Part shown: piece by piece, positions 35,869-47,747 of the stretch | Numbering within the stretch: the first letter of the stretch is position 1 | Layout: every line of letters starts with the position of its first letter | From: Adenanthera pavonina | Taxonomy: Eukaryota > Streptophyta > Magnoliopsida > Fabales > Fabaceae | DNA length: 64,000 nucleotides | Reading direction: 5' to 3' | Assembly: GCA_026686845.1 (NCBI GenBank) | Contig: JAIVEN010000022.1 | Coordinates: 23,720,001-23,784,000 of the forward strand | Program-made: the position numbers and the translations under genes | Notes under the pieces: generated by a model | What the model saw: only the letters and a program-made list of their open reading frames with translations | Database searches by the model: none | What the model was told of the DNA's origin: nothing

Positions 35869-38800
35869 TCAAACAATTTCATATACAACTAACGTAATAT
35901 GTTCACCATCCACTTCTTCACTCGGAGCAGTACTATCTCGTAGATCATGTTCACCAAGGTCATCATCAAGAGCATCAATTAAGTGAGGCTGAGAAATAGC
36001 TTCATCTTGGAAGGGCGCATCTTCAACATTATCATCATCAACATCATTATCAGGAACATCAATCCTATTCCTTGCTTTTGTTCTAATAACAGCAAGCCAA
36101 TCTTTTTTACTGGGGATTGATTTTGGATATGGTGTAAAATAAACTTGTTCAGCTTGTTGGGCAAAGATAAATGGATCGTTCCCTTTGTATGTCCTCTTCT
36201 CATTGACTTCAACAATTCCATATCTAGGACAAACTCTAGTCCCTCGATTAGTATGATCATACCATTTGCAATTGAAAACCGTCAAACGCTTAAATGGACT
36301 ACTAATGAATTTCAATTGTATTATGTCCTTCAACACACCATAATAAGATAATTCAACTTGATCATGGACAATGCCTTTGACACTTACTCCACTATTGTTG
36401 GTCTTTCTTCCTTTTGCCCAAGCATCTGTATGAAACTTATAGCCATTCACAGTCCATTGATCAAACCTTTGTATATCTCTCATAGGACCCCAAGCCAAAG
36501 AAATTAATAACTCATCTGTTATTCCATTTTTAGGGTTTAGAACCTATTCAAAATAAAAATATTAGCATTGATACAATATATATATATATATGTATATATA
36601 TAAATAAGAGTAGGAAGTAAGATAAACTTACATAAGTTTTAAACCATATAGGAAATTCAGAAGAAATATGCTTTTCCACCTCCTCCTTTGACAAATTCAA
36701 AAATAGTTCCTCAAAATGCTTAAGGAAAGGCTTAACTTCAGGGCAATTGAGAAGAACATATAATGTTATCGCACTATGCTCACTCTCTGTAAGATAAGAA
36801 GTTTTTTGAGATGTTCTTCCACGAGGCTGTCCAGAATAGTTGAAGATAGAGATAGGAGGATAAGCATCATGCTCCCCACCATCATCATTTCGAGGAACTC
36901 TCCGAGTTCTTGATTGAACATGTGTCTCAAAATAATAGGAGCAGAAAGTTGAAGTTTCTTAAAGTACGTATGCTTCGCAAATAGAACCTTCAACATGGGC
37001 TTTATTTTTTACCTTTCTCTTTAATGTGTACAAAAACCTTTCAAATGGATACATCCACCTGTATTGTACAGGTCCACCAACTATAGCCTCATACACCAAA
37101 TGAACAGGTAAATGCTCCATCACATCAAAAAAACTTGGGGGAAATATCCTTTCAAGTTGACACAGAATAATAGAAATGTTCTGCTCCATTACTTCGAGAC
37201 CACTAACTTGTAACGTTGGAGCACAAAGATCTCGAAAAAACTGGCTTAACTCTATTAAAGCATTAGATATCGGGGTTGGTAAACCAGTACATACTATTGG
37301 TAGTAGCCTCTCCATAAAAACATGACAATCATGACTTTTCATTCCAATTAATGTGCAACTTTTCATATCAACACATCGACCCATGTTAGATGCATACCCA
37401 TCTGGAAGTTTCAAAGTTTTGACCCATTCGCATACTGCCCGCTTTTGCTCCATACTAAATGTATATGTAGCCTTGGGTTTGGTTGGTTTACCATTGCCTG
37501 ACTTCTCCAAGTGTAAGGAGGGTCGTTTACAATACTTGGCTATATCTAACCTCGCATTGTCATCATCTTTTGTCTTTCCTTTCACATTCATCAATGTATT
37601 AAACACATTATGAAACACATTTCCCTCTGTATGCATTACATCTATGTTATATGGATTTAGCAAGTCACACCAATAGGGAAGATCCCAAAAAATACTATGT
37701 TTAGTTCAATTATGATTCTTACCATACCCCTCCAAACGTAGGTTTGGTGATTCTATTATTCTAGGGAATCCTCTAATTTGCTCATACAACTCCTCTCCTG
37801 AATACCTTGATGGTTGAGGCGAATCCTCTACAATATTCTTCTTAAAATTTTGTTTATTCCGTCTAAATTGATGATTTAAAGGCAAGAATTGACGGTGACA
37901 ATCGAACCAGCACACTTTCCCCCAATGTGTTAAGTAGAATGCCTTTGAATGATCCATGCAAATTGGACAAGCCAATTTTCCTTGTGTCTGCCAGCCACTC
38001 AACATGGCATATGCTGGAAAATCATTTATAGTCCACAAAAGGGCAGCCCTTAAATTGAAATTTCGTTTTGATGAAATGTCATATGTCACTACACCCACTT
38101 CCCAAAGCAACTTCAAGTCATCAATTAGAGGTTGTAAGAAAATATCAATTCTACTCTTTGGATTATTTGGGCCAGGAATTATGATTGTCAAGAACATGTA
38201 TTCACGTCACATACACATCCCTGGTGGAAGATTGTACGGAGTAAGTATCACAGGCCAACAAGAGTATGGCCTCGAACTGAAGCTAAATGGTGTAAAGCCA
38301 TCAGCGCATAACCCTAACCTGACATTTCTCGGCTCTATTGCAAATTCTGGATGTGTTTGATCAAAATGCTTCCATGCTTTCCCATCTGAAGGATGTGACA
38401 ACACACCTTCTTCATGATGATTTTCATGGTGCCAACGCATATGCTTGGCCGAGGTATTAGATGCAAACAACCTCTGAAGTTGTGGAATAATAGGTAAATA
38501 CCACATCTATTTCCTTGGGATCTCCTTGAACCTCCCTTTTCCAATTCTTGCATCCTTAAATCTTGCATCCTTGTAAAATCAGCATTCCCTATCATTAATT
38601 GCATCACCATAGTACAACATGCATCCATTACTACAACAATCAATCTTTTGATAACCACAACCAAGTTGTGAAACCAATTTTTTTGTTTGGTACAAATTTG
38701 CTGGCATATGATGATTAGTTGGTAAGATCTCATTCATTAATGTGATAATTTCATTCATACATGCCTCAGGAATGTTATAGTCTGACTTGATGCTCAACAA

Positions 38801-39277
38801 TCTTGCTGCCAATGACAATACTGTGTGATTCTCACACCCATCCCATAACGGAGATTGTGAAGCACGAAGCATGTCATAAAACTTTACAGAATTCAGATTA
38901 GGATCCTCAGGCATATCATCAAATCTCTCAAATGATGGGCCAGCAGCATCTATAACCATTTGCTCATATGGATTAGAAGCCATGTGAATGTTGATATCAA
39001 TTGGAGTCACTTGGGGACGTTCTTCTCCATGGAAAGACCAACAATAATAGTTAGGCATAAACCCACTTTTGTACAAATCCATCTTCACTTCATCTGGTGT
39101 TTTAAACTTCTTACACTTACACTTTAAGCATGGACATCTCAACTTCTTTTCGAGCTTAAATATCTCTTGCTGCATTGCAAACTCAACAAATTCATCTACC
39201 CCTGCAAAGAACTCATTAGTGATCTTTCTGTCCTCTACTCTATTGTCCATCCAATGACGATGCTCAGGAGGAGCCAT
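35869..39277 (-). pseudogene. CACTA transposase gene (TNPD / TNP2-like), broken by stops
   Basis: A single frame runs from ATG 39277 to a GTAAGT donor at 36631, then an exon 36543-35869. Exon 1 order: transposase-associated domain with a Cys-rich patch (CPCLKCKCKKF), the TNP2 catalytic region (LACPICMDHSKAF, then CHRQFLPLNH), and a DUF4218-like part (MYPFERFLYTLK). Exon 2 holds the DUF4216-like part (DPFIFAQQAEQVYFTPYP) and an acidic tail. At least five in-frame stops are present, at 38579-38581, 38507-38509, 38207-38209, 37706-37708 and 36959-36961. The enzyme would cut and rejoin element ends. Here it cannot be made full length without read-through. Confidence 0.88.
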
Positions 39278-42145
39278 ATCAAACTAAAATATATTTAAAC
39301 AAAAAATTCTCCACATTATAATCAAAGCAAGAGTTGGAGTAAAAGCAAATAAAGAAGAATATCAAGCCACAAATTAAGCATCAAATAACATCCAGCATCA
39401 GTCCACAAAGTAGAACTATTTAAATAAAAAATAACAACATAAAACAGCACCACACAAACCATATAAAGTTCAAGCAAGTAATAGGATACTTACCCTTGAT
39501 AATAGTAGGAAAAAAGGTGACTTTAATTTCACCTAAAATATGTTTGTGTGTAGTGATAATTCAAAAAAGAAGGCGGCTGCAATAGAAGACAAAAAAGTAA
39601 TATTAATGTTGGGGGGTTAGTAAGTCAAACTCATATCCATAAACAAACATAAGCTACTTTTTTTTAACTCAACTCAATCCAACTAGCAACATTATTTTCC
39701 CTCCAAAATTAAGTTTAGATTCTAGCACCTGAAACTATCCCAACTAGTCTAAACTTACTTTCTAGTGCTTGAAAAATTTCCAACACCTATAAAATAAGAT
39801 AGTACAGTAAGATTTAAGAACAAAGAATGATATAATGGAAAATAGACAAAGATGAATGGGCTAATTATCAAATAAGTGCCACCATACAAGTTAAAAACAC
39901 TACATTTAAAAGATAATACATTTAATTTTAATTTTAACAAAAGTGAAATTTACTCTCCTTAAACCATGTCTTAATGGCTACAAAAGCTCAACTAGACAAC
40001 CTGCTGCGTCACATCTACACATCAATGTATGCTTTATAACATATTTTAATTTTCAATTTAACTAAGTTATATTTTAAAAGATCAATTTGCTGAAAAATGA
40101 TATAGCATATTTTAAACTTTAAAAGAATAATAGAGACATTGGAAAACTAACCATTAAATGACAAATAAAAAAGTACACTGATATTTAATAACCATGTGAA
40201 TGATTAGAAGACAAAGATGGATGGCCTAATTACCATGTGAATTATGTGGGGGAGAAGTTGGGTGTGAGCAATCCCATTGAAGTATGGTGTTTTACAAACA
40301 TGCTAGATTTAACTCCATGAGTCAGAAGGAATCACCAAGGAAAATAAAAAATGACGCATACTGCATGAATATTGATCATTTAAACCAAAATATGATAAAC
40401 AGAGAAGCAGTTAAACAAGAGAACACAAGCATAAGATGGCTTCAAAACAATGGCAAAAGAAAACTTTAAACTCACAATTCAAATGTCATTTTCACTGGGG
40501 ACACAACTTGCATTGACACACAGATGTATCACTCAAGGAACCAACCAAATAATCAGCCATGAAAATTGATCAAGCATGGGTGGTTGCTAGCAAAAGTTCA
40601 TACACAGTGGATGGGATATGCATATGGAACATTGACAACAAGGCATAGTAGGATGTCCAAGAAAAAGTAGAGAGCTTGAATGACGGATTCAGGAAAAAAT
40701 TCACCCAACGTGGATAAAACTGGAGGCACAAAAAGGCTCAGTAACAACATAAAAATCAATGACATTGTCCTCTGTATCATAAATTTGTTTTTCCTTGGGT
40801 TCTGTAATTTAAAAAAGCACTTAAGGAAAAATCCAACAGCTGTACCAACGTGAGCAAGCACAATAAACAGAATTATGCTTATATAATTTATAATTTGATC
40901 ATATTCTTTGTGAGAAGATGAACATTTGGGTAGTTATATAGTGTGTTAATGACCATAACTAAACTCTGGTGAGATTTTGCAAATGGATGTTAATATTTGT
41001 GAGCATAGACTAAATTCCCAACTCTAACTATCTATACTCACAATGAACCTGGTATTACACTAGACTACCTAAAATTATTCCTTCATGCTTGACATCTAAT
41101 ATTATCAAAAGCACGCCCTGACCCATAGTTTTAGAGTAAACTATTGTTGTTACCATTTTTTATTACCAAAATAAATTTACTAAAAAGCAGAATAGAGTGC
41201 AACACAATATTCTGGTTCCCCACAGACCTTGCATGCACTTATTGATTCATAAAGGCAGCTTTAAGTACACATTAGAAAATCTTCAACTTCCTAAAATTAC
41301 TCCCTTCAGATTGGTAAAGGTGATGCAATCAAGACCAAAGCCTACATTCTAGACAAGATTACAGTAGTCTCGAATACGCTTATTTAACAGACAATTCAAA
41401 ACTTCTTTACCAGCTAGTGCGCATTCTAGACAAGATTACAGTATATGCCTAAGCACATCTCTAGCAGCTACTCAGGAAAATAATCGAACAGCTAGTGCGC
41501 ATTCATAAATCGAGGTGATTTAGGGATATAAGCACTCAAATTCTCCAATCCATCACAAATCAAAAAGCTACTTGCGGAAGAACTATTCGGTCATGGCAAT
41601 GGGGAAAGAGTCCAGGAAATTACAGCAACCCATCGCACAATATATCAGGCAATACAAGAAAAGAGATTATTTTTACATTTTACCTCTCTGTGATTTTGGA
41701 ATATCCAGGAATTTTGGTGACAAAAGCGACCAACAAAGTCCGATGAGAGACTGGATGAAGCAAGGTTATCAGAGATGCTAAGACACCCACTAGACGAGGC
41801 CACGGAGGGAGGGATGAGGGAGTTGAAGGTTCTGTTTCAGTGGGGAGAAAGAAGAAGCACCCTCATTGTAGATTGAGAAGGAGCACGGTGAGAGGCTGCT
41901 GCTGTATTGAGAGACCAACGTTAAGGCGTGAAGTGGACAGCACAAAGTAACGCAAGGAAAGGGAAAGGTGAAATGCGGAGGGAAATCTAAAATTAAGGTA
42001 TGCGTAAATTTAAATTCAGTTAAAATTTATACACAACCATGACACCTGAAACTAGTTAGCTCAGTGGTTAAGTGCTCTGTCTAAATTTTGTCAAGACACG
42101 GCTTCGAATCCAAGCTTCAAAATAAGAACTATTTTTTTATATGAA
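39278..42145 (-). other. CACTA 5' leader/intron and promoter region
   Basis: No coding domain recognised. The GC-richer block 41750-41990 on the minus strand is the likeliest promoter/leader. Short frames at 40284, 40598 and 41572 have no known domain. A direct repeat of CATTCTAGACAAGATTACAG occurs at ~41347-41366 and ~41423-41442. Confidence 0.45.
42057..42111 (+). other. tRNA-like pol III A and B boxes inside the CACTA element
   Basis: TAGCTCAGTGG (42057-42067) is a perfect A box and GCTTCGAATCC (42101-42111) matches the B box GGTTCGANTCC at all but one base. The A-to-B spacing is 44 bases, exactly that of a tRNA without intron. The acceptor, anticodon and T stems do not pair, so this is not a working tRNA. 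It could be a tRNA-derived SINE head or an eroded tRNA. Confidence 0.45.
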
Positions 42146-42149
42146 ATGA

Positions 42150-42735
42150 TATTCTCACGGCCTACTCCGTGAGACATTCTCACGGACATAATAACCGTAA
42201 GAATTTCTCACCACTACACCACCGTGAGAAACGTTTTATATTTTCTCTCGGACAAATATCTGTGAGAACTTCTCACAGCATCTAAATCCGTAAGAAGTTC
42301 TCACACCCAATTTGCCGTGAGAAGCCTATTTCATTTTTTCCATGCTTTTCCTCTTCTAAGTCCCACGTTCTCACAAAATCACATGCATGAGAACTTCTCA
42401 TGGATTTAGATACTGTGAGAAGTTCTCACGGATATTTATCCGTGAGAAAATTTTTTATAATCACTTTTTATTTACTTTTTATTTTTTGAAGCTTTCTCAT
42501 AGATCTTCTCATGCAATGAATCCGTGAGAAACTTTGCCACCACTTGCCCGCCATATCGCGCAACAATTCTCATGGCTTTTCTCACACTTTTCTCATGGAT
42601 TCTTCTCACTATGTTGTTTTAGTGAGAAATTCCGTGAGAAATATCTCCAAACTAATCTTCCATGAGAAGTTCTGTGAGAAATTCTCACCATTTTTCCGGG
42701 CGTGAGAACATTCCATGAGAAAATGAATGTTTTGG
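42150..42735. repeat. CACTA sub-terminal repeats, 5' side
   Basis: Dense array of TTCTCACGG / CCGTGAGAA variants in both orientations, mirroring 33260-33660. Palindromic pairs such as ATTCTCACGGACATAATAACCGTAAGAAT-type arms occur (42168-42197). Confidence 0.85.
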
Positions 42736-42742
42736 TGTAGTG

Positions 42743-43155
42743 AGAATAATAGAGATAGGCTGAGCAACATCTAATTTCTCCATATTGGGTAAAAAGAGGT
42801 GCAAAGAATCTGGAAAATTTGGAAAAATTCACGGAAGTACAGTAGCAACAAATGGAACCTAGGAATAAGACGACGGCAAAGACACGAGGTCGGCGAACCA
42901 AACGATGGCAGGAAAGGCGGCATCACGCGCCATCATGTGCCAGTGATAGTGAACCACGTGCAGCGCGTGGGGGTGCGTTCGGTGGAGCTAGACCGCTGGA
43001 CTTGGTGGGCTAGCCGATCTTGAGGTGGCAGACATGGTGGGCTGACGCGTGGAGGCAAAGGATGAAGGCTAAGGCAAAGATCTGAGAGACGTGAACAGTG
43101 ACGATGAGGAGACAAATTTCTAAGTGTTTTTGTGTGGAAAAAAAATAATACTATG
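42743..43155 (-). other. Copia leader and first codons of gag, right of the CACTA insertion
   Basis: On the minus strand this is the untranslated leader after the 5' LTR. It is unusually GC-rich at 42880-43100. The gag start codon is probably at 42783, leaving only about 14 codons before the CACTA break. Confidence 0.55.
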
Positions 43156-43167
43156 ACTTTGTTACCA
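43156..43167 (-). other. Primer-binding site of the copia element
   Basis: Minus-strand TGGTAACAAAG directly follows the 5' LTR and is a worn match to TGGTATCAGAG, the initiator-methionine tRNA complement used by most plant copia elements. Confidence 0.7.
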
Positions 43168-43340
43168 TGAAAGAAGAAAAAAAGAATTTGAGAATTTGCC
43201 GTATATCGTGTTATGGAAAATGTTTACAATATATACACCAAAGAATCAAATGTTGCTAATAATAACAAATTTTTCTAATAAAAACTAACAAATATAAAAG
43301 ATAATATTTACATAATTATAGAGGATTCTAAAATGTTACA
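43168..43340 (-). repeat. Copia 5' LTR (173 bp)
   Basis: On the minus strand it begins TGTAACATTTTAG and ends TTCTTTCA; it pairs ungapped with 29033-29205. Confidence 0.9.
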
Positions 43341-44478
43341 TCCTCAAGTCGTTCCAAGTCATTTCTAACTTACAAAATTTTTATATACAAGAAAAAAATG
43401 GACAACTAAATCAAAACGCACGTGATGATATGTAAGTCGGCATATAATATTACCTAATTAAGGAAAGATGATCACAAATGATTACGTACCTACAAGTTGT
43501 GCAAAATATGAAAATATTATGCAATAATAAATGGTGGGCGGTGTACAAAAACAAAAATGGTGGGTGGTGTGGTGTGAGTATGCGACAGTTAAACACACGT
43601 CACTTTAAAATTTGTCAACGGCTGGAGATATATGGGAGTTCGGTCTTCTTTTCTTCGAAAATGGATGAGTTTGTATGACTCTGTGCTTTCATGACACAAG
43701 ATAATTAGGTGATCAAGTCAAACACAGATACCATACGTCATTGACTTCCTAAAGAATTTTAAACATTAAAACTAATTTTTAAGTTTTATTTTTTTAAAAA
43801 AAAGTAAAGAAAATATAATACTTATTATTTAGAGAATTTTTGTATCTTTATAACCAAAGAAATTGTAAGAAAATAAAGTAACTTACATTTTTAGACATTT
43901 TCGGGAACCAATATAAGTTACCTATCGATTAATTACCTACGTGGCAAAAAACATGTCTAATTAGTCTATTAATTAAGAAAGAAAACGACCAGATGAAGCA
44001 AAACCTTATCAAGAGTTCGGAGGTTTCTGCTTATATTGCGGAGATAAGATTTTATTATGCCAAAATTAACTGTAAACCCATTGAAAAGTGTACGAGAAAA
44101 CTCGGGAAAAGAGGGGAATGTTGAGATTAAGTTCATTTCTTTGACTCTTCCTTAAGCTTTCGAGTCTACATAGGAACAGTTACTGATGCCTCAGGATACT
44201 TCTGAACTTGTCTACTGAAAATAAATAAACATGATATGTTGCTTTAATTTTAAATAAATTTATTAATAATGAAAATACTAAACTCAATAAAGAAACAACA
44301 CACCAACAACAATTAGTTCTAGTAGTTAGTTAATTTGCCACATGTTCTTTTTAAGTAAAGTGTCAAGTTTGAATCTTATATCTAGAAAAAATTATTGCTC
44401 GAAGACAATTTATGAACAATGAAGGCTGTTTTTTTTTTGGCACCAAACAATGAAGGCTATTAGAGATTTTAATAAATA
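43341..44478. other. Array unit 1 intergenic DNA right of the copia element
   Basis: Collinear with 48190-49450 and 55190-56290 (the GTCGTGCAAAATGTT-like, GTCAACGG and AAGAAAGAAAACGACC landmarks). The short frame at 43478 has no domain. Confidence 0.55.
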
Positions 44479-44728
44479 CTCCCTTCATTTCTTAATATAA
44501 GGGGCAAAAAATAAAATTATACAGAACAAGGAAAGCAATAAATTTGTCTGGAATATAAAGTAGTTTCCAAAAATACCCTAATTTAATATTAATAATTCTT
44601 CTATCATATAATTAATACAAATAAATTATATTGAAAATACACCAGACAAATCCCATGTGTCCCTTATATTTTGAAATATGAAAACTCCCTCAGTTGTCCC
44701 TTATATTAAGAAACGGAGGAAGGAAAAT
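44479..44728. repeat. Stowaway-like MITE (about 250 bp)
   Basis: The left end CTCCCTTCATTTCTTAATAT pairs with the right-end complement CTTCCTCCGTTTCTTAATAT; TA flanks the left end. The right border is approximate. Confidence 0.6.
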
Positions 44729-45059
44729 ATTACTGCACATCCACTAAACTTGTCATTAGATTTTATGGAGATTTATTGAAATCAATATCCAATCTACATC
44801 ATATAACCTAAATACATGATCTTCTCCAAACATGAAGCTTGCTTTATAGAAAGTCAATGTTCATACTGTGGTGCTGGTCTTAACATATGACAAAAGGTTT
44901 TTTGGAACTAAATCAACTAGTTGACTTGATTCTCTCGATCCATCTGGAGTTTAAGATAACATGCAAATCCTTTTCCACAAGAGAGCCCTCTTCTTGGTTC
45001 CACACGATGCCCTAGAGATCAATGAATATTGGTACGATGAGCCTCGATGATAGAAATTA
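44729..45059. other. Array intergenic DNA before the kinase fragment
   Basis: 44830-44925 aligns with 50930-51012 (GAAGCTTGCTTTA...GGTGCTGGTCTTAACAT type sequence). No independent gene. Confidence 0.5.
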
Positions 45060-45190
45060 ATTAACCCTCTTGGACCATTCAAGAATGTGAACCCTTCCAT
45101 CTTCCATGTCAAGAATTGAGACAGGTCACCCCTACTAGTTGAGCAACACAAACCTCTGAGCCTAACTAGATTTTTATGTCTCAACGACGT
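45060..45190 (-). pseudogene. Receptor-like kinase fragment (kinase N-lobe)
   Basis: The minus-strand frame reads RHKNLVRLRGLCCSTSRGD and then a worn LSQFL..MEG.TFLN stretch. This corresponds to the subdomain III-V region of plant LRR receptor-like kinases (the H.NLVRL.G.C signature). About 40 codons remain, with no ATP loop and no catalytic loop. It ends ~30-40 bp from the stop codon of DUF1442 copy 2, in the same orientation. A related fragment is beside copy 3, so the arrangement was duplicated with the unit. Confidence 0.7.
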
Positions 45191-45222
45191 TTACAGAAAA
45201 CCGAAAAAAAAAAACAAATGAT

Positions 45223-45959
45223 TCATCTTCTGATAACATGGAGCTCCCCTGAACGTTGATCGAAATGCTTAATCCATTTCTTACCATCGGAGTTCCCTCC
45301 GGCGGAGGAAACATGTGCGATGTCAAGTCCCTTCCCTACCGGAAGAAACACCGACCGAACCACGCGACGTGACGACCCCTCATCAACCACGCTCCTCCAT
45401 CTAAATCTTGACACGGTTGTTGAGTTCGCGTTCTTTCACACCAGAACCCCTCCTTTCCCGCTCAATTTCGACAATCTCAAGACTCTCGAGAAATCCTTTC
45501 GCCGACAATCTGCCACCACGAAGTCTATTCCCACCAAATCATCCATCACTTCCTCCGCCTCACCCACCACTATCCCCGGTAACGATACACCGGACTCCTC
45601 CAAGCTTTTCGCGTACTCCGATCCCGACCGTTCATCGGGAACAATGCACACATGTCGTCCTCCTGTGTGAGATCTCGCTATGGCTAACCCTACGCTGGTG
45701 GCGATCGCTCCTCCCTGCGACCACGTCTCCACGATGAACTGAGAGTTCCAGCCGGCGGCCATCGCTGACACAAACTCCGCCACTCCTAATTCACGGAAAA
45801 CCTGACACTGCGAAATCAAAAGAGAAATAGAACAAAAAGAAGTCAAGAGAAATTCAAAGACAACAGAACAGAAAAGAACGGAATACGCTTATGGCTTACA
45901 GATTTGACAGTGTCGAGGTATGCTTTTGATGCAGAGTCTGGGGACCAAACGAGTTTCAT
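45223..45959 (-). pseudogene. DUF1442 copy 2, one nonsense codon
   Basis: Exon 1 45959-45900 and exon 2 45807-45223 have the same lengths (60 and 585 nt) and splice borders as the intact copy at 23.7 kb, with no indel. One codon is broken: the Cys in LVCKNAN reads TGA at 45438-45436, ending the protein after 143 of 214 residues. The downstream frame is still clean to the normal stop (…ELHVIRR). The TATA box is kept. A truncated product may be made. A sequencing error at this base cannot be excluded from sequence alone. Confidence 0.85.
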
Positions 45960-46041
45960 TTTTCTCCTGAGGATTGATGATTCCTTGCTTTGCTTTAGAT
46001 TGCTTTCTTCTGTGTGTTTGGTAGAGATTCTTGGGTCTACG

Positions 46042-46051
46042 CTTTTATAAG
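46042..46051 (-). promoter_or_regulatory. TATA box of DUF1442 copy 2
   Basis: Minus-strand CTTATAAAAG, 83 bp before the copy-2 ATG, in the conserved ACGCTTTTATAAGCA context. Confidence 0.65.
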
Positions 46052-47691
46052 CAGATTGAAGGAGACCGAAGCGGTGTCACATCAAATGCGTCGATCCGAC
46101 GTGTGAGATTAAATGTGGCAACTTTTGATTATGTCTGGTTTTAGTTTAGAGTTCACACCGTTAACCGAATTTTCCCGGAACTTTCCTCTTACGTGTTTCC
46201 AAATCGCCTTTCGTGGGTGGACCTGCCCCCCTGAAATTCACATTTATTTATCAAATTATCGAAATCCACTTTTTTTAATATATTTATACATTCACCTTTA
46301 TTTATATCGGTGGTCTTATAACCATTCGGAGTATTTTGTTTTGTTTTCTAGCTGATGAGTACGGTTTTAAGGTATAACTATAAATGCGTTTTAATATGCT
46401 CGTAAAAACTAATGTACCTGATTCATAATTTAGTTACGTACTTTAATTACTTTAGTTGGGTGAACAAATTAACGGAAGAAAATATTTTTTTCAAGAAAGA
46501 AGAGAAAATGATAGAACAAAATAACACAAATTACTTAAAATATTTATTTCAAAATATTTTTTAAAATAAATATATTATGATTTAGTTTTAGAAATATAAA
46601 TATCCTTTTAATTAAAGAAATTAATTAAGACGTCAAGGACATTTTTGAAAAAATAGCACAAATTAGTTAGAAAGTATAATTTCTCATGATTTTTGCTTGA
46701 AAAGTGGAGCTTCTCAAGTTAAGCCAAACATCTTAAGAATTTTTACACTTTTTTTAAACTAAGTAGTAGCTAATAATATACTTTTTGGAGAGTTTAACTT
46801 CCCACTCCTAGTTTTCCTATGCCAACGACCTCTTAAAGCAATAGTTCTAACCGCGAAGGAACAAAAAAAATCATCTCGTCTGTTACTTGAGTGATGATGA
46901 TATTGTATTTTTCAAAGAAAAATAAAACATAATTATTTAAATTTATTATTAAACCTTTTGAATGAAGCAAAAAGAAATCTACGATATTTTAATAATATCA
47001 TGCTAAATATATCATTTATATAAAAAAACAATTCTCAGTTAAACTATTCAATTAATATTTTCAAAATAAAAATTATACCTTTATATTATAATTAAAATAT
47101 CATATTAATTATAGAACAATATGCTGTCTATTTTAATATATAAATTACTAAAATTATGACCATTAACTACATAAAAATGAAATTAATTATTTAAATTCGT
47201 TATTTAAAAAATATTAAAAGAACTCATCTTATATTTTGCGAATCCCTCGGAGAGATTCTAAATACTAGTATATGTATTTGTTAAAAATTTCACCTCCAAC
47301 ATCTCTAACTCTCCAAAGAACATATATAACCCGAGTTTGTTTCACAAAAGCAGCCATGTTACTTCAAGTCAACGCTTTAAGGTTCATTGAATTTAGACCG
47401 CTTATGCATCCTCTTTGTAACCCAACGCCCAACTATTTTTTCTTTAACTCTGAGCACTATTTACCTCCTTTTTATATGGAGTTTGATGCTTATATTGATC
47501 TCTAACTAATTCAAATTTAAAGAAAAAAAGATCATTTTTTTACTCAAAAAGTCAAGTTTGTTAAACTAACACATCGAATTCAATCAATTCGTTCGTTCAT
47601 GTGCTTATTTATCATCGGGTAAGGATGCATAATGGATTAGCCTCACGGAATATTAAAATGAACACCGGAATCAAGACGTGATGATATGTAA

Positions 47692-47728
<37 letters not shown>

Positions 47729-47747
47729 CTCCCTCGGTTTCAAAATA
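46052..47747. other. Array unit 2 intergenic DNA
   Basis: 46080-46480 aligns with 52615-53015 (upstream DNA of copy 3). 46555-47640 aligns in pieces with 53640-55100. A (CT)n(TA)n microsatellite is at ~47693-47726, followed by a truncated Stowaway end (CTCCCTCGGTTTCAAAATAC). Confidence 0.55.

Larger units (their letters stand above)
33248..42742 (-). mobile_element. CACTA (En/Spm-type) DNA transposon nested in the copia gag
   Basis: The ends are CACTACACCAAAACA at 33248 and its exact complement ending 42742. Both ends carry ~400-580 bp of repeated sub-terminal TTCTCACGG motifs. Two minus-strand gene remnants lie inside: a TNP2/TNPD-like transposase and a TNPA/Transposase_24-like protein. Flanking bases are TGA on the left and AGA on the right. 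If the last TG of the element is counted as target, a TGA duplication is restored. Length is 9.5 kb, normal for the superfamily. Stop codons in both genes make it nonautonomous. Confidence 0.93.
29033..43340 (-). mobile_element. Ty1-copia LTR retrotransposon carrying a nested CACTA element
   Basis: Read on the minus strand the order is 5' LTR (43340-43168), primer-binding-like site, gag, protease, integrase, reverse transcriptase, RNase H, polypurine tract, 3' LTR (29205-29033). Integrase before reverse transcriptase defines the Ty1-copia order. Both LTRs are 173 bp, begin TGT and end TTCTTTCA. Flanks TTCTC and TCCTC are a 5-bp target duplication with one mismatch. Without the CACTA insertion the element is about 4.8 kb, normal for the group. 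The two LTRs differ at roughly 20 of 173 positions by hand count, so the insertion is old. Stop codons, a frameshift and lost catalytic residues mean it is dead. Confidence 0.92.

Noticed and set aside
36766..36996. 76-codon minus frame between the two TNPD exons' coding parts
   Set aside because: The true transposase frame continues through the same DNA in another phase to the donor at 36631.
42050..42122. A functional tRNA gene
   Set aside because: Box spacing is right, but acceptor, anticodon and T stems do not pair. Kept only as tRNA-like.
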